64,000 nucleotides of DNA from NCBI RefSeq assembly GCF_016920785.2, contig NW_024609846.1, forward strand, positions 109,544,831 to 109,608,830, read 5' to 3'. Positions 1 to 10,956 of this stretch are shown here, piece after piece. A program made the position numbers and the translations under genes. Within the stretch, counting starts at the first letter, position 1. Each line of letters starts with the position of its first letter. Source of the DNA: Ixodes scapularis (Eukaryota > Arthropoda > Arachnida > Ixodida > Ixodidae). Under the pieces are notes generated by a model. The model was not told the origin of the DNA and did no database searches. It worked only from the letters and a program-made list of their open reading frames with translations.

Positions 1-1310
1 AAAACTGCATTCTCTACTAAAATTCTATCATCAATTAATAAAAAGACATTATAGGATGGATCTGTCTCGCCTAATAAACTTCTCATCAGGCTACGCTACT
101 CGACGGAGCCATGCCCTAACAATAACTCTTTTTCGATGCATAATAATTGCTTCAAATACTCTTTTTTGTTTTCCACGAACGGTGACTTATTGGAATAACC
201 TTTCTGAAAGTGTTGTTTTGCAGCCATCATTGTCTTTATTTGAATTTCTCCTAAATTAGTTTTGTCCATCTGTAAAATATTTGTTCTTTTGTTTCTCCGA
301 CTTGGTCGCTAATTTTTATGCCTGCCTGTCTTATTCACCACATGTATACCCCACCAGCTAAAATCCACTTTAGGGATTGCAGTATCAAAAATAGACAAGA
401 AATAAATAAAATGAGTAAATAATAAATCTACTGGTCATTCGTCCGCCTTCGCGTTGTTTTTAATTTCGCAATGCTTTGCAGTTCTGTTCGAGTCAAATAG
501 GCGTGCAGGTTCGCCTGCTTCTTGCGCATCTCGAGTTTGTTTACCCCCCCCCCCCCCCCCCCCCCTTAAATGCATTCATGTGTTTTCGTTTCCCCCAACC
601 TCACAAAACGACGGCGCACGCGTTGCCGTCTCGCCATCGCGCGTTCCCTGCGCGCTATCTACGTTACCGTTTGATTGGCGTGCTCCTCGTTGCGTTTCGG
701 TGCACCAACAACGCATTTTGGAACACTTGCTCGCCGTATAGAACAGATCGCCGTCTCCGAAGTCTGGTCTCTCACAGCGTTGTTTAATGCGACGCCCTTT
801 CGATGCTCTTGGTATACTATAGGATGCATATTGGTGTAAGATAGGGGGGAAGTAGCGAGAACAATTAATTTTCGCGTTCTATAAATGATAAAACAGGTTC
901 ATTTTAGGCCGTGTTTTAACTTTACGCCCTCGAATTCCTTTTTGACTGACACAGGCGCACACGTTTTTATAAAAACAAAGGCGGAGGCCGTGCAGGTTTT
1001 TGAAAAGGAACTCACAACAAACAGATGGCACATCCGGGGAAAAACGTTTGAGGCAATGCAGTCAAAGCTAACGGCGCCCATGTGCCGCGCGTCCCGAGGG
1101 CTCACCAAGGACACGCCCTCGCATTTATCACTTCGAAAATGTCATAGGAAGTTCTCATTGAGTCTGCACCGTTCCACTGCACAAGCCAGCCTGCTGCTCT
1201 ACAACCTAGAACGTGCGCGTTCGCTTCCTCGGATTGCGGGCAAGTCACGAACCATTCGCACCAACACCGAACATGGCACCTGCAAAAACTCGGTAGTAGA
1301 AATACACTGT
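1..1310. other. AT-rich stretch without a supported gene
   Basis: I see no coding region with recognisable domains. Open frames here are short, overlap on both strands and show no family motif. The stretch holds a long C homopolymer, listed separately, and nothing else I can name. Confidence 0.5.
544..565. repeat. Poly-C tract of 22 bases
   Basis: An uninterrupted run of C from 544 to 565. Similar long C or G tracts recur at 9351-9372, 35646-35671, 37405-37421, 60747-60762 and 61991-62006. Exact lengths may be affected by sequencing error in homopolymers. Confidence 0.9.
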
Positions 1311-1328
1311 GGACACCTTGTCCAATTT

Positions 1329-1662
1329 TACAAAATTACAGCCCAGCGCGCGATCTCCACAGCAAAGAACGTTCATGTTCGTCGCTTCGGAAAGCAAGCG
1401 AATAATGCGCCGTAGGCACCACTGCACTAAAAATTTCATGGGCAAGAACAGAAGCTTGTCTCTGACGTGGCAGACCGACATAAAAATGTACCGAGCTCTG
1501 ATTTTTGTAAAATTTGATGTAAAACCTACGATGTAAAGACTATTTAAAAAAAATACTTCCCAGTCTTGACAGGTGCTATTTTGCTCGTTTCTCGCTTTTT
1601 GAAGCGACGAACCTGCGCGTGTTGGGCTGTAAAGATTGCACGCTGAGCTACGATTTTATAAA
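1329..1662. repeat. Diverged inverted repeat, probable MITE remnant
   Basis: The arm at 1329-1412 is similar to the reverse complement of 1572-1662. Translated, the two arms give the related peptides YKITAQRAISTAK and YKIVAQRAIFTAQ, which shows the match clearly although similarity is only about 75-80 percent by eye. No clean target duplication is visible. An old foldback element is the likeliest explanation. Confidence 0.5.
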
Positions 1663-1879
1663 CATTGTAATATTCATTGTAACGTTGAAACATGTACCCT
1701 GAGAAGAAACATTTTACAGCTAACGATACAAATCGTACTGGATTGGGAGGGTGCTGAGCGCTCAGCAGCACCCAATCATCTGCTGACTACATGAGCTCAT
1801 CACATACGGCGACGCGGGAAGGTGTGCGCGGTTGGTGGCGGATTATATATCCGATTCGACGTTCGCGCCTTCGACTTCT

Positions 1880-2072
1880 GTCGCGAATCACTTGACAGTG
1901 GCTACTGGACTGCATCGAGGCAGGCAACGAGCGCATCTCCCCCAAGTACGTTATATTTCCGGGGTCCATCACGCCCTTCAGCCCTTAACTCCAATCCCTC
2001 CTGCCTGAGGACAACGAAGCCACAGGCAGGAAAACCTTTTCACAAATAAATTGATCTGTTCAATCAATCAAT
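1880..2072 (+). mobile_element. Possible LINE 3' end with ATCA-type tail
   Basis: A short hairpin-capable segment (CTGCCTGAGG...ACAGGCAGG, 2000-2029) is followed by an AATAAA signal at 2044 and a short simple tail of repeated AATC/ATCA at 2063-2075. This arrangement is typical of truncated non-LTR retrotransposon 3' ends. No coding part is attached, so the call rests on layout only. Confidence 0.35.
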
Positions 2073-4920
2073 CCTCCTCCGGCCCACCATGTGAAGTGGA
2101 CTCAGACGAGGACGATGACTAAGAGCCCTATATATATTAAAGTTACCAACGAGTCTGTAGTGAAAAAGCACTGCAGACCATTTTCCACGCCAGAGACCAC
2201 ATTTAAAAGTGGCAGAGCTGCAGGGGTTCAGGCTGAGCACGTGCTCAAATTCACTCACTTAGAAATTAAAATACCTTGTAAAACATTCGAGTACATACTA
2301 GAAAGCAACCGGAAATTCGACGGAAATCAAAGCTCACCCTGTTCCACCCTATGTTAAAAAGAAATAAACAATTAAGGCATTTAAGTGTTATTTTGTTGGA
2401 AGCACATCTGGGTTTGCTGTAGAATAACAGTTCTACACATTAATCTTTCAGATAACGGTACGGAACTACTTTTTCAAGTTCCGATTTTCGTGCCTTTATT
2501 TTTCGCACATGTGCTACAGCTTTACTTAGTGGGAACCAATGCAAGGGTACGGCCTCTTTCGCTCCATCGATGCGTGGTTGACCTCGGCTGATCGATCTGT
2601 CTTGAAAGTTTGCTCGTTTCCTGTTGTCATAACAGAGACCCATCGTTTCATCCGCACTTACCAACAGGTAGCACTTTCGAATATTTTGCTCTATACTCGG
2701 CAGTTTAACATAGTGCCCGCAGGTACCCAGTTTTCTCTGGTATACTAATTTACAGTTCTACAAAAAACAAGAACAAAAAAACAGCAACATCAACATATGT
2801 TGGTCTGCTTGACATTGTGCTTTATGTACTATTGGGCTTAGCACATTCAGTGAGGGCACAGAACGTCATTAGACGTGTCCGAAAAAATGCGTGTCTGTAA
2901 AACCTCGGCTTCATGAAAGCGTAGTTTTTGTATCCTGTCTCCTAAATGAGCCGGAAACTATACAGCACTGCAATGATGCAGCCATTCAGGGCTCCGCCGC
3001 ACTCCTAAGTTGTGCTATTCAATCATTCATGCAGGGTTGCTGTACCACTCAATTCTGATTCCCGCTCCACTCCGTGAAGTGGCAGTGATCAAGCGACCGT
3101 GGTTCTCCTATCAAGACTGACCTATTATGTTTAACAACACCAACAGCTCTACCGCACACGTCAAGACCGAGTGCAGTTTATTTACCGGGAGAAATTAAGG
3201 GAAGGGCGAAGAGCAGGCCTTTTTTTATATACCATAGTTCCGGTGCTAGAGGACATCGGCTGGTCTGTGTGAAATGTGCTCCCCCAATCCTTGTCGAGGT
3301 CATCTCGGATACCCTGCTCGATCGTTTCCCGACGCATCGCCAATCACGTAGGCCACGTGCTTTTCACACTACACGCGCTTGCCGAGCAGGAACGGAGCCT
3401 ACGCTGCAAGAAATACCAGGTTTGTACAAGATACTCAGAAAAGTATTTTAGTTACTGAGTAGCAGGTTGAAAAGTAACTGAGTTAAGTACTCAATTTTCA
3501 AATCTGAAAGGTATCTAAATAGACTATAAGGAATTGAAAAAATTAACTCGTTACTTTCAAGATACTCTTAAATTACAGCTTATTCTGCTAGTTACTGTTA
3601 AACAACTAAGTAAATAAAAACGAGAATAAAAAAGTACCTACTAAAATGCAATATTCGCTCGCAGAAGCAGTTGTTTTTCGAAATTCGCGCCGACAACTTG
3701 CACCGTCTTTTTTTTTTTATTTTTTTAAACCATGTTCTTCATGGATGCGCTAAAAAGTTGGAAGGCAAACCTCGCATGGTATCTGGAGGCTCTTCTCTGT
3801 TTCTCCAGCACATTCAAACAATTGTCGTGAATGCTGCCATGACAGAACGGAAACCCGTTCCCTGGCTCTCACGCCCCATTGCGTCCAGGTCGTCTCGACT
3901 CTCGAGTCTTCAGGCTGATGTCAAACCCGCGTACGAAACCCGTTCAAGAAATGACGGAGACAAAATATAATAACTTTTCCTATGTACATTGGCCATAGCC
4001 AATGTAAAGTTGCATACTTATTTTGTATAGTTTTGTTGTTTATTCGTGTCCGGGAAAGAGAAGCGTCTGCCGAGGGTAAATTTCTTTCGGGGTCCTGACA
4101 TTTCGGTGTAGGGCGTTTTGGTACGGTGTTTCCGGTGCACGGACTTCTTGGTGCACGGACTTTTCGGCGTAAATATGATTTGTTTTTCCAAATTTCAAGA
4201 AATACGCAGTAAAATATCATAGGTACTAACGGGCAGCATTTGGGGAGAGAGACGAGAAGTCCGAAATTGTGTCGGCTTGCAATCCAACCAACACTTATAT
4301 ATTATACTTCTCATATCGTCATATGCTTGCCGTGTATTATTCCATCACTCTACAGGCTGGTGGGATTTTTCCCAAAAGAAATCATGACTGAAAACATAGG
4401 CACGTTTCCAATGTCACGCCATCCAGACGAAGATTTTACGTAAATACCGAGTATCCCAAATAACGCGCCTTGATTTGTTTTCTTCAAAAGTGGATCGCTC
4501 TATGCCAATGTAACCAACCTTACGTTGTTAGCAAGCGTCTTGAGTGAGTTGCGGTATTTTCTAATAAAGCCTAATTAATCAAATGTTAGAACTAATTACA
4601 TTATTTTTTAATATTCTATCGAGAGCCGAAATGTCAATGGGAAAGTTTAGAGCTCCTCGAGAAACACCCGAATTAGCTTTTTGCAGCGTGATACGGTTCG
4701 CCGGGCATTTCTTTTTTCTGACCAGTAAAAAATTTTGTGAAACATCACAAAATACCCCGATAACGCTCCCGCCCCCATCATGGACACCATTTCAATTCTC
4801 ACAAGCTTTCTTCATAACCCCCCCCCCCCTCCAAAAAAAAAAAAAAAAAAAGGAAGCACGCAAGGCGCATGCACCATACTTTATTTCTTTCGCAAGCAAG
4901 AGCCCTTATGTTGTATCTAC
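2073..4920. other. No supported gene; weak repeats only
   Basis: I find no recognisable gene. Around 3430-3570 short motifs of the type GTTACT and AGTAAC recur in both orientations, as in a decayed transposon. Around 4080-4170 the motif GTGCACGGACTT occurs twice. A 12-base C run is followed by an A run at 4818-4850. Confidence 0.45.
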
Positions 4921-4923
4921 CGG

Positions 4924-5530
4924 GTGTTTCAGCGAAAGCTTTAAAAAAATGCTAACGATAGGGTGGTTGAAAAAAAAAACTATTTTTTAAACCAACTCTT
5001 TGTCGCAGGCAACGCCAAGAATTGTAAAATATCTGTAAAAATATATCTAAATAACAAACTTTTGCTAATTAACTTTTCAATTAGCGACTTTTAGCTTCGT
5101 GCTGCAATTAGAATTTTGAAGACTACCACAATGGAGGGCAAGAGAAATTTCCGGAAAGTGAAAAGAAGCAACCGGCTTGGAGACATTCGCCGTTAAACTT
5201 TCCGTTGTAATGGATATGATAAGACAGTTGCGTGAAGTGATATCAAATTTCGGAAGTCATACCCATATACAGCGCAAAGTTCGTCGGCGAATATCTCCAC
5301 TGTTGTTTCTTTTACTCTCCATAAATTTCTTTAGCCTTCCATGGTGGCCTACAAAAGTTTAACTGCAACACGGACCTAAAAGTCGTTAGCTAGAAAGTTA
5401 TTTAGCACATTTTACTTAATTAGATTTTTATTTTTTGCAATTCCTGGCGTCTACCCCGGCTGGGGGTTGGTTTTCAAAAAATAGTTTTTGGTGTTTTTTT
5501 TTTCAACGACCATAACGCCCGTATAAATAT
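4924..5530. mobile_element. Long inverted-repeat element (MITE-like)
   Basis: The arm at about 4960-5105 matches, with divergence, the reverse complement of about 5368-5512: both contain GGTTGAAAAAAAAAACT-like ends, a CAATTC/GAATTG pair and the block AATTAGCGACTTTTAG / CTAAAAGTCGTTAGC. The outer edge reads GGGTGTTTCAGCGAAAGC, similar to GGGTGTTTTTGTTTAAGC at 8727, so the same family probably recurs there. No open frame resembles a transposase. Non-autonomous DNA transposon by structure. Confidence 0.6.
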
Positions 5531-6136
5531 CGTTGTAAGCAGTTATTTTACGGCCCGCAACACCGCTATTGCCCGAAAGAGGTTTACCCCAGATCATGCA
5601 CAGCCACTGCTATTTTCGCACGATAATTAGTAAACATTTGACCTTATGTAAAATAAATTTAATATTCAATATATACGGCTTGTTTCCTTGATTCAAATCA
5701 ATATTTGATTTGATTACAACTATTCGATACTCGCACACCCCTACATTCATGTAATGAGCTACAAGTGATCGATTACTTGTTCTTAGTCATGCGAGGTTCT
5801 TCAACACAGCGGAAATGGGCTCCATAAGAGGCGCCAGCCTGCCTATGAGTTTGCGAAAACGACTTGCATATTTAATTGTGGTAGGAGTTCACTTTTCTCC
5901 ATGTCACCCCCTAACCAGGCAGAGAGCTGCAAAGCTTTAGCTTTAGAAATTACTGTTAGTGTGTGTGTGTGTGTGTCGTGCTCGCGCGCGCGCCCGTGTG
6001 TGTGTGTGTGTGTGTGCGTGTGTGCGTGTGTGTGTGTGTTTCGCTGGATTAGCAGGCAGGAGGGTTTTATCTTCGAAAGAAACAGCAGAGCGACGAAACT
6101 GATACCATCCAGTCAATCTCTGTGGACCATTTCTGC
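5531..6136. repeat. Intergenic stretch with GT-rich microsatellite
   Basis: The main feature is an interrupted GT/GC dinucleotide tract at 5957-6040, with a central CGCGCGCGC block. Translated frames through it give only poly-CV or poly-HT and are not genes. Confidence 0.8.
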
Positions 6137-6215
6137 CAGGGGTTGCCAAGGGGCAGCTTGAGAGCCGCATGCGGCTCTTTGTGTGTTAAAGTGCGGCTCG
6201 CGGCTCCCTAGTAAA
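6137..6215 (+). mobile_element. One end of a hAT-type element
   Basis: The block begins CAGGGGTTGCCAAGG and contains the palindromic GAGCCGCATGCGGCTC followed by a second GCGGCTCGCGGCTCC. Such CAGGGGT starts with GCGGCTC subterminal repeats are known from several hAT families. Only one terminus is present; the mate is not within a few kilobases, so this is a fragment. Confidence 0.5.
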
Positions 6216-7276
6216 CCGAACACCCCCTTCCCCGCTTTCCCGCCCGCTTCTGGTCAAGAGATCCAACGAGTCAAAAGATCCATCGAGTCAAAAAGCTTCA
6301 GTAATGGAGCTCTTGAGGCGCTGGACCTTCTGACTCGCCAGGCACGAGTCGAGATATTCAATGTGGGTCAAAAGGTCCAACGCGCCAACCGTTACACCTC
6401 TTGACCCTGCCATAAAAGAACTTGGCAGGGCAGTACTGGTCATCTCTCGTAGTTTTATTTCGCAACAGTGATTGCGGGTTCCTGCAAAAACGAAAGAGAA
6501 GCGCGAGGAGACAGCACGAGTTGTGATCCTGACTGCTTGTCACTTTGCTTATCATTAGTTGCAAAGGACAATTGTCATAGTGGGTGTAAAAAGCACTGTG
6601 GAAGCTTGGAGTTGTCGCATTATTAAACTAACACAGTCAAAGTTGATCGTCTCATATTACTGTTATTTCAATAAATTTTAAAAAAAATTAATCAAAGGAA
6701 AAACGACCCACGGAGGGTGTAGCCTGGTTTAGCCCATCGTGGAACGGTTTTGGTAGAGCACTTCACGGGTAAAGGTTTTGTTAGACCCTTTTTCCGAAAG
6801 TCAGATGTCGGTCGCAACAACTGAATTTCTGTTACCTCACTGAGATACTCAGCCGCTGAAATGGGCAATACGTTAATAACGAATTAACTGCAAGTAACCT
6901 TTTGGACATCACGCTGTTGTGTATACAACTCAATAACCTGTCTCGCGACCACGGGAATAAAGTGAAGCGTATCAAATGAGGAAGAGAAAGGGAATGTCGG
7001 TCATGGCTGCGCCCATGCACATCTGCCTAAAAGCGTCAGTATGGCAAGGACAAAATCAGCGCCACCCTAGGGATTTTACTAAACAAGCGGTCCATCAAGT
7101 TCTGTTCCAACTCGGCATATGGCACAATCGGTCATGAAAACTCCAAAAGAACTTACTATTACGTTGTTTGCTGACTTCAGACAAAAGGGAATGAGAAGCT
7201 GCTAATTTGTATATGCGATAATAATCTATCTTGTTTACGCTGACATTATATTTCAAGCTATAAAACACACACACAC

Positions 7277-7278
<2 letters not shown>
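6216..7278. other. No supported gene
   Basis: No domain-bearing frame is visible. At 6260-6410 the words GAGTCAAAAG and GTCCAACG recur a few times, a small degenerate repeat. Confidence 0.45.

Positions 7279-7326
<48 letters not shown>
7279..7326. repeat. AT dinucleotide microsatellite
   Basis: A long AT run directly abuts the first LTR at 7327. AT repeats resume at 8705 right after the third LTR, so the element array sits inside one AT microsatellite. Confidence 0.9.
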
Positions 7327-7330
<4 letters not shown>

Positions 7331-7478
7331 AGGAAGGTGAAGACGACGACGGGGCAGTGGCGCGCACGATTATCTCGCGCCAGGCCCCACGGCCCGGCTC
7401 GGCCTCCATAAATCGTATGTGTGTTCTGTCATCGTGTACTGTCCTGTCCCTTCTGCTGCCGACAGCATCACCCTAACA
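7327..7478 (+). repeat. TRIM LTR copy 1
   Basis: 152 bp, TGTTAGG...CCTAACA. Identical by eye to copy 2. It contains CCATAAATCG, which may serve as a promoter or polyadenylation element. Confidence 0.88.
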
Positions 7479-7939
7479 GTATGGTGGAGGTGCGGAGCCA
7501 CCCTCATCTCCTTCATTGAACATCGGCGCCGCTATGATCCTGTGAACCCGCCTCGTTGAGGCAGTCATCCGCAGCAGCAGACCAAACACCAGCCCATGGC
7601 CCCATCGCCCAGCCCCCGCCCAGACGCCATGACAAGCCAAATCAGACGAAGCCGCACCAGACGAAGCCGACAGACGATCCCCCGCCCCTATCCCCAGCCC
7701 CCGACGTTCCGACGCTTCTCTGTGACGTGAGTCCCCCAGCCCGGACCGTGCCGTCGTGTGGCTGGTGCAGAGGTCTGTGACGCTGCGGAAGAGGCCGAAA
7801 CTCAACGTCTCCACCTTCATCCTCACCCTCGCTGTCGGCAGCCGTCCTTTCTTCTTCTGTGTGTATGTGGCTTTCTAAGTGTGCTTCATGTGTTCATTTA
7901 TTCACCGGCCGGGTCGGCCGTTTTCGTCGGAGGGAGTAC

Positions 7940-8091
7940 TGTTAGGAAGGTGAAGACGACGACGGGGCAGTGGCGCGCACGATTATCTCGCGCCAGGCCC
8001 CACGGCCCGGCTCGGCCTCCATAAATCGTATGTGTGTTCTGTCATCGTGTACTGTCCTGTCCCTTCTGCTGCCGACAGCATCACCCTAACA
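7940..8091 (+). repeat. TRIM LTR copy 2 (shared middle LTR)
   Basis: 152 bp, directly preceded by the purine tract CGGAGGGAGTAC and followed by the same GGTGGAGGTGCGG block as copy 1. It acts as 3' LTR of the first unit and 5' LTR of the second. Confidence 0.88.
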
Positions 8092-8552
8092 GTATGGTGG
8101 AGGTGCGGAGCCACCCTCATCTCCTTCATTGAACATCGGCGCCGCTATGATCCTGTGAACCCGCCTCGTTGAGGCAGTCATCCGCAGCAGCAGACCAAAC
8201 ACCAGCCCATGGCCCCATCGCCCAGCCCCCGCCCAGACGCCATGACAAGCCAAATCAGACGAAGCCGCACCAGACGAAGCCGACAGACGATCCCCCGCCC
8301 CTATCCCCAGCCCCCGACGTTCCGACGCTTCTCTGTGACGTGAGTCCCCCAGCCCGGACCCTGCCGTCGTGTGGCTGGTGCAGAGGTCTGTGACGCTGCG
8401 GAAGAGGCCGAAACTCAACGTCTCCATCTTCATCCTCACCCTCGCTGTCGGCAGCCGTCCTTTCTTCTTCTGTGTGTATGTGGCTTTCTAAGTGTGCTTC
8501 ATGTGTTCATTTATTCACCGGCCGGGTCGGCCGTTTTCGTCGGAGGGAGTAC

Positions 8553-8704
8553 TGTTAGGAAGGTGAAGACGACGACGGGGCAGTGGCGCGCACGATTATC
8601 TCGCGCCAGGCCCCACGGCCCGGCTCGGCCTCCATAAATCGTATGTGTGTTCTGTCATCGTGTACTGTCCTGTCCTTTCTGCCGCCGACAGCATCACCCT
8701 AACA
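8553..8704 (+). repeat. TRIM LTR copy 3
   Basis: 152 bp, with about two substitutions relative to copies 1 and 2 near its 3' end (CTTTCTGCCGCC against CCTTCTGCTGCC). AT repeats follow immediately. Confidence 0.88.
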
Positions 8705-9186
8705 ATATATATATATATATATATATAGGGTGTTTTTGTTTAAGCTTAACAGATTTGTTTAAAAAAAGCCGTGAAAGTTACACTTATGCCGCTTGTGGAG
8801 GTGAGTTATACGGCCAGGGGGACATATTATGGGGGGCTGATCGTAACGATCACTCGTCTAATTAATTAAAATTCGTTAATTAACTTTTTAAATAATGAAA
8901 ATAGACATTGTTCCAATTAGAAACTTGCTCAGCGTCATCGAAAACTACTAAATAAGTAATTTTCAGAAAGACTTTGAGCGCGTGAGAAGCGTAGTAGTGC
9001 ACTAAATTTTCCACTCGTGGAGCAGGTACAAAGCTAGCGGTTGCGATAAGGCGCCCGCGTGATTTTTTCTTCTCTTATCTAGCCCCAGCCTTGTATATAT
9101 ATACACAACGGGCATGGTGGCGGGGGGCCGAAGGCGTGGGTATAACTGAGAAGAAAAGAAAACAACAGCAACAACGAACGGATTAC
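8705..9186. other. AT tract and repeat-derived stretch
   Basis: An AT run (8705-8726) leads into GGGTGTTTTTGTTTAAGC, which resembles the edge of the inverted-repeat element at 4924, and then into AATTAATTAAAATTCGTTAATTAAC-like AT-rich sequence shared with that family. No gene is supported. Confidence 0.5.
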
Positions 9187-9275
9187 TCTTCGACGTTTCG
9201 GCCGGAGTCCGGCGGCCGGAGTCCGGCCGGAGTCAGGGAGTCCGGACTTCCTGATGAAGGCCGGACTTCCTGACA
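9187..9275. repeat. GC-rich foldback block
   Basis: CGACGTTTCGGCCGGAGTCC is followed by repeated CCGGAGTCCGGC words and then GAAGGCCGGACTTCCTGA, giving strong self-complementarity. The core TCGACGTTTCGGCC also occurs in both arms of the foldback at 10508-10705, so the two elements share a terminal motif. Confidence 0.6.
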
Positions 9276-9304
9276 ATATATTTGCAAGTATGTATATACA
9301 GGGT

Positions 9305-10149
9305 TAGGGTGACCACCTTCCTGCTAGCGAAATGCGGGACACGCGTGGCCGGGGGGGGGGGGGGGGGGGGGGCGGAGGGGAGAAGAAATTTGTTAACACG
9401 CACACCACGAACTTATAAGCTCTCTTAACACGTTTAATATTCCGTGCTGCTTATACACCTGCTTATTGTATAGCAGCAATTACGCTAAAATAATTCGCCC
9501 ACTGAGTGATATATTTTTTTATGCCAAACGTAGTATTGTATCGAAGTTGAAAACATAAAAATCGACTGTAGCAGAACTTCCATGGATCAAATGGAAATAA
9601 GAAACAGGTAATCATTTTCGGGTTATTGTTTCCTGTCAACGCTTACTTCTATCAACATGGTCCTACACAAGCTATTAACGTTATGTCCTTTTTCGATCGT
9701 TGTTTGTTGCAGGCTTTTTGCCTTGTTTAGCTGGTTTCACTAAAACAACAACAAAAACAATCCGTATCAACCCTTTCGCATTGACACAGCGGTCTGAAAA
9801 TAATTACAGTATCATATATTCAAACTTTTGGCGAGCAATTTTTCTTACAATATTTTGCCACCAAGGGGAGAGGCACAACGGAGCATGCGCGTCTGTTCTC
9901 CTTACAAACGACGGTCGCTTCCCGCAATGCTTCGATAGAAAATGGTGTACCGTTGCGATTTACACAATTGCCAGCGACCTCCGCGCTTCCCCGTGCCCGT
10001 TGTTCGGCAGCACCATGAATTCCAGAGTGAGTTTTACTACAGAATGAAATGCGGGACATTTTGAAAATTTCGGAATTTCTTGCTGGACGCGGGACACGAG
10101 CCGTCATTGCGGGACAGTCCCGCGGGTCGCGGGACGGGTGGTCACCCTC
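9305..10149. mobile_element. hAT-like non-autonomous element, 845 bp
   Basis: Ends are inverted: TAGGGTGACCACC on the left and GGTGGTCACCCT on the right. Flanking octamers TACAGGGT (9297-9304) and TACAGGGG (10150-10157) match at seven of eight bases, as expected for an aged 8-bp hAT target duplication. Subterminal GCGGGACA repeats lie near both ends (9334 and 10049-10131), a typical hAT arrangement. A 22-base G tract (9351-9372) lies inside. No transposase is recognisable. Confidence 0.65.
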
Positions 10150-10452
10150 TACAGGGGGTTTCAGAGAACGCAGGCCAAATCGCTCCTGCGAAAACTACTC
10201 ATCGCAAGGAAAAAAGGCTTGTGGCGTTTTGGTCCTGGTCCAGGGGCCCATTTAGGAAAATTATTAAAGTCCAGGATATGTAAGTTGTTCATTATTTTTT
10301 GCGTAATTAACTTTTTCATTATTGTGTTTAAGGGCATGGTTTCAGTTTCCCTAAATGGGCCCCTGGTCCAGGACCGAAACCCCACAAGCCTTTTTTCGAT
10401 GCGATGAGTAGTTTTCGCAGGAGTGATTTGGCCTGCGTTCTATGGAACACCA
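10150..10452. mobile_element. Palindromic MITE with terminal inverted repeats of about 110 bp
   Basis: The left arm (about 10152-10255) and right arm (about 10345-10450) are near-perfect inverted copies containing AACGCAGGCCAAAT, GAAAACTACTCATCGCA and CAGGGGCCCATTTAGG. The centre is AT-rich. Both outer flanks are TATATA, compatible with a TA target duplication. The hAT-like element at 9305 sits at its left terminus, so that insertion is younger. Confidence 0.75.
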
Positions 10453-10507
10453 CATATATATATATATAGAGAGAGAAAAAAAAAACGAAGCGCAGGATGA
10501 CGAAAAG

Positions 10508-10705
10508 TATATACGGAAAAAAACGCACCTGAGACGGTTGTTAGAGTTTTTAAAACATATTATTGGTAAAGTTGGTCGACGTTTCGGCCTGAGACAGACC
10601 TTTTTCAAGACGGTCTGTCTCAGGCCGAAACGTCGACCAACTTTACCAATAATATGTTTTAAAAACTCCAACAACCGTCTCAGGTGCGTTTTTTTTCCGT
10701 ATATA
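10508..10705. repeat. Near-perfect foldback, arms of about 93 bp
   Basis: Arm 10508-10600 is the reverse complement, with very few mismatches, of 10612-10705; the loop is about 11 bases. Both arms carry GTTGGTCGACGTTTCGGCC and GAGACGGTTGTT. A transcript through it would form a long hairpin. No coding content. Probably a young MITE; the next element starts in the AT repeat that borders it. Confidence 0.85.
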
Positions 10706-10726
10706 TATATATATATATATATATAT

Positions 10727-10874
10727 TGTAGCGAAGACGACGCTGTGCGATGGGACCGGTGAAGAAGACAACGATCGCGCGCCTTTTTTTGATTCTCGGC
10801 TAAGAGGCTGGGCAGACGGTAGTAAAAGCGGACCTGTCCTGACTCCCACCGCCTGGTCTTCCCTGTACGCTAGA
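10727..10874 (+). repeat. 5' LTR of the Ty3/gypsy element
   Basis: 148 bp beginning TGTAGCGAAGACGACG and ending CGCTAGA, where the 3' LTR ends CGCTACA. AT repeats precede it directly. The block TGGTGGAGGTGCGGGC at 10877 follows and is the probable primer-binding region; I did not identify the tRNA. Confidence 0.88.
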
Positions 10875-10956
10875 AGTGGTGGAGGTGCGGGCTTTCCCAC
10901 CTACCTCGACGTCAGCCGTGGAGCTGAGAAGCCGAGCCCTCACATCGACAACACCA

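Larger units (their letters stand above)
7327..8704 (+). mobile_element. Miniature LTR retrotransposon (TRIM-like) in a three-LTR tandem array
   Basis: Three LTRs of 152 bp (7327, 7940, 8553) are separated by two 461-bp interiors, giving an exact 613-bp period. Each LTR starts TGTTAGG and ends CCTAACA, a proper TG...CA inverted end. Each interior starts with GTATGGTGGAGGTGCGG, matching the primer-site block of the Ty3/gypsy element at 10877, and ends with a purine-rich CGGAGGGAGTAC next to the following LTR. No gag or pol domain is present; the open frames inside are low-complexity proline/threonine shadows. The two interiors differ at only about two positions and LTR 3 differs from the others at about two, so the array is young. 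It is probably mobilised by a Ty3/gypsy relative. Confidence 0.85.

Noticed and set aside
1752..1767. Palindrome TGCTGAGCGCTCAGCA as an operator
   Set aside because: Isolated 16-bp palindrome in eukaryotic non-coding DNA; no supporting context.
5901..6170. Cys/Val- and His/Thr-rich proteins
   Set aside because: Translation of a GT microsatellite.
7556..8637. Repeated proline- and threonine-rich open frames on both strands
   Set aside because: They recur with the 613-bp TRIM period and overlap LTR and interior; no domain, so they are shadows of a non-coding element.
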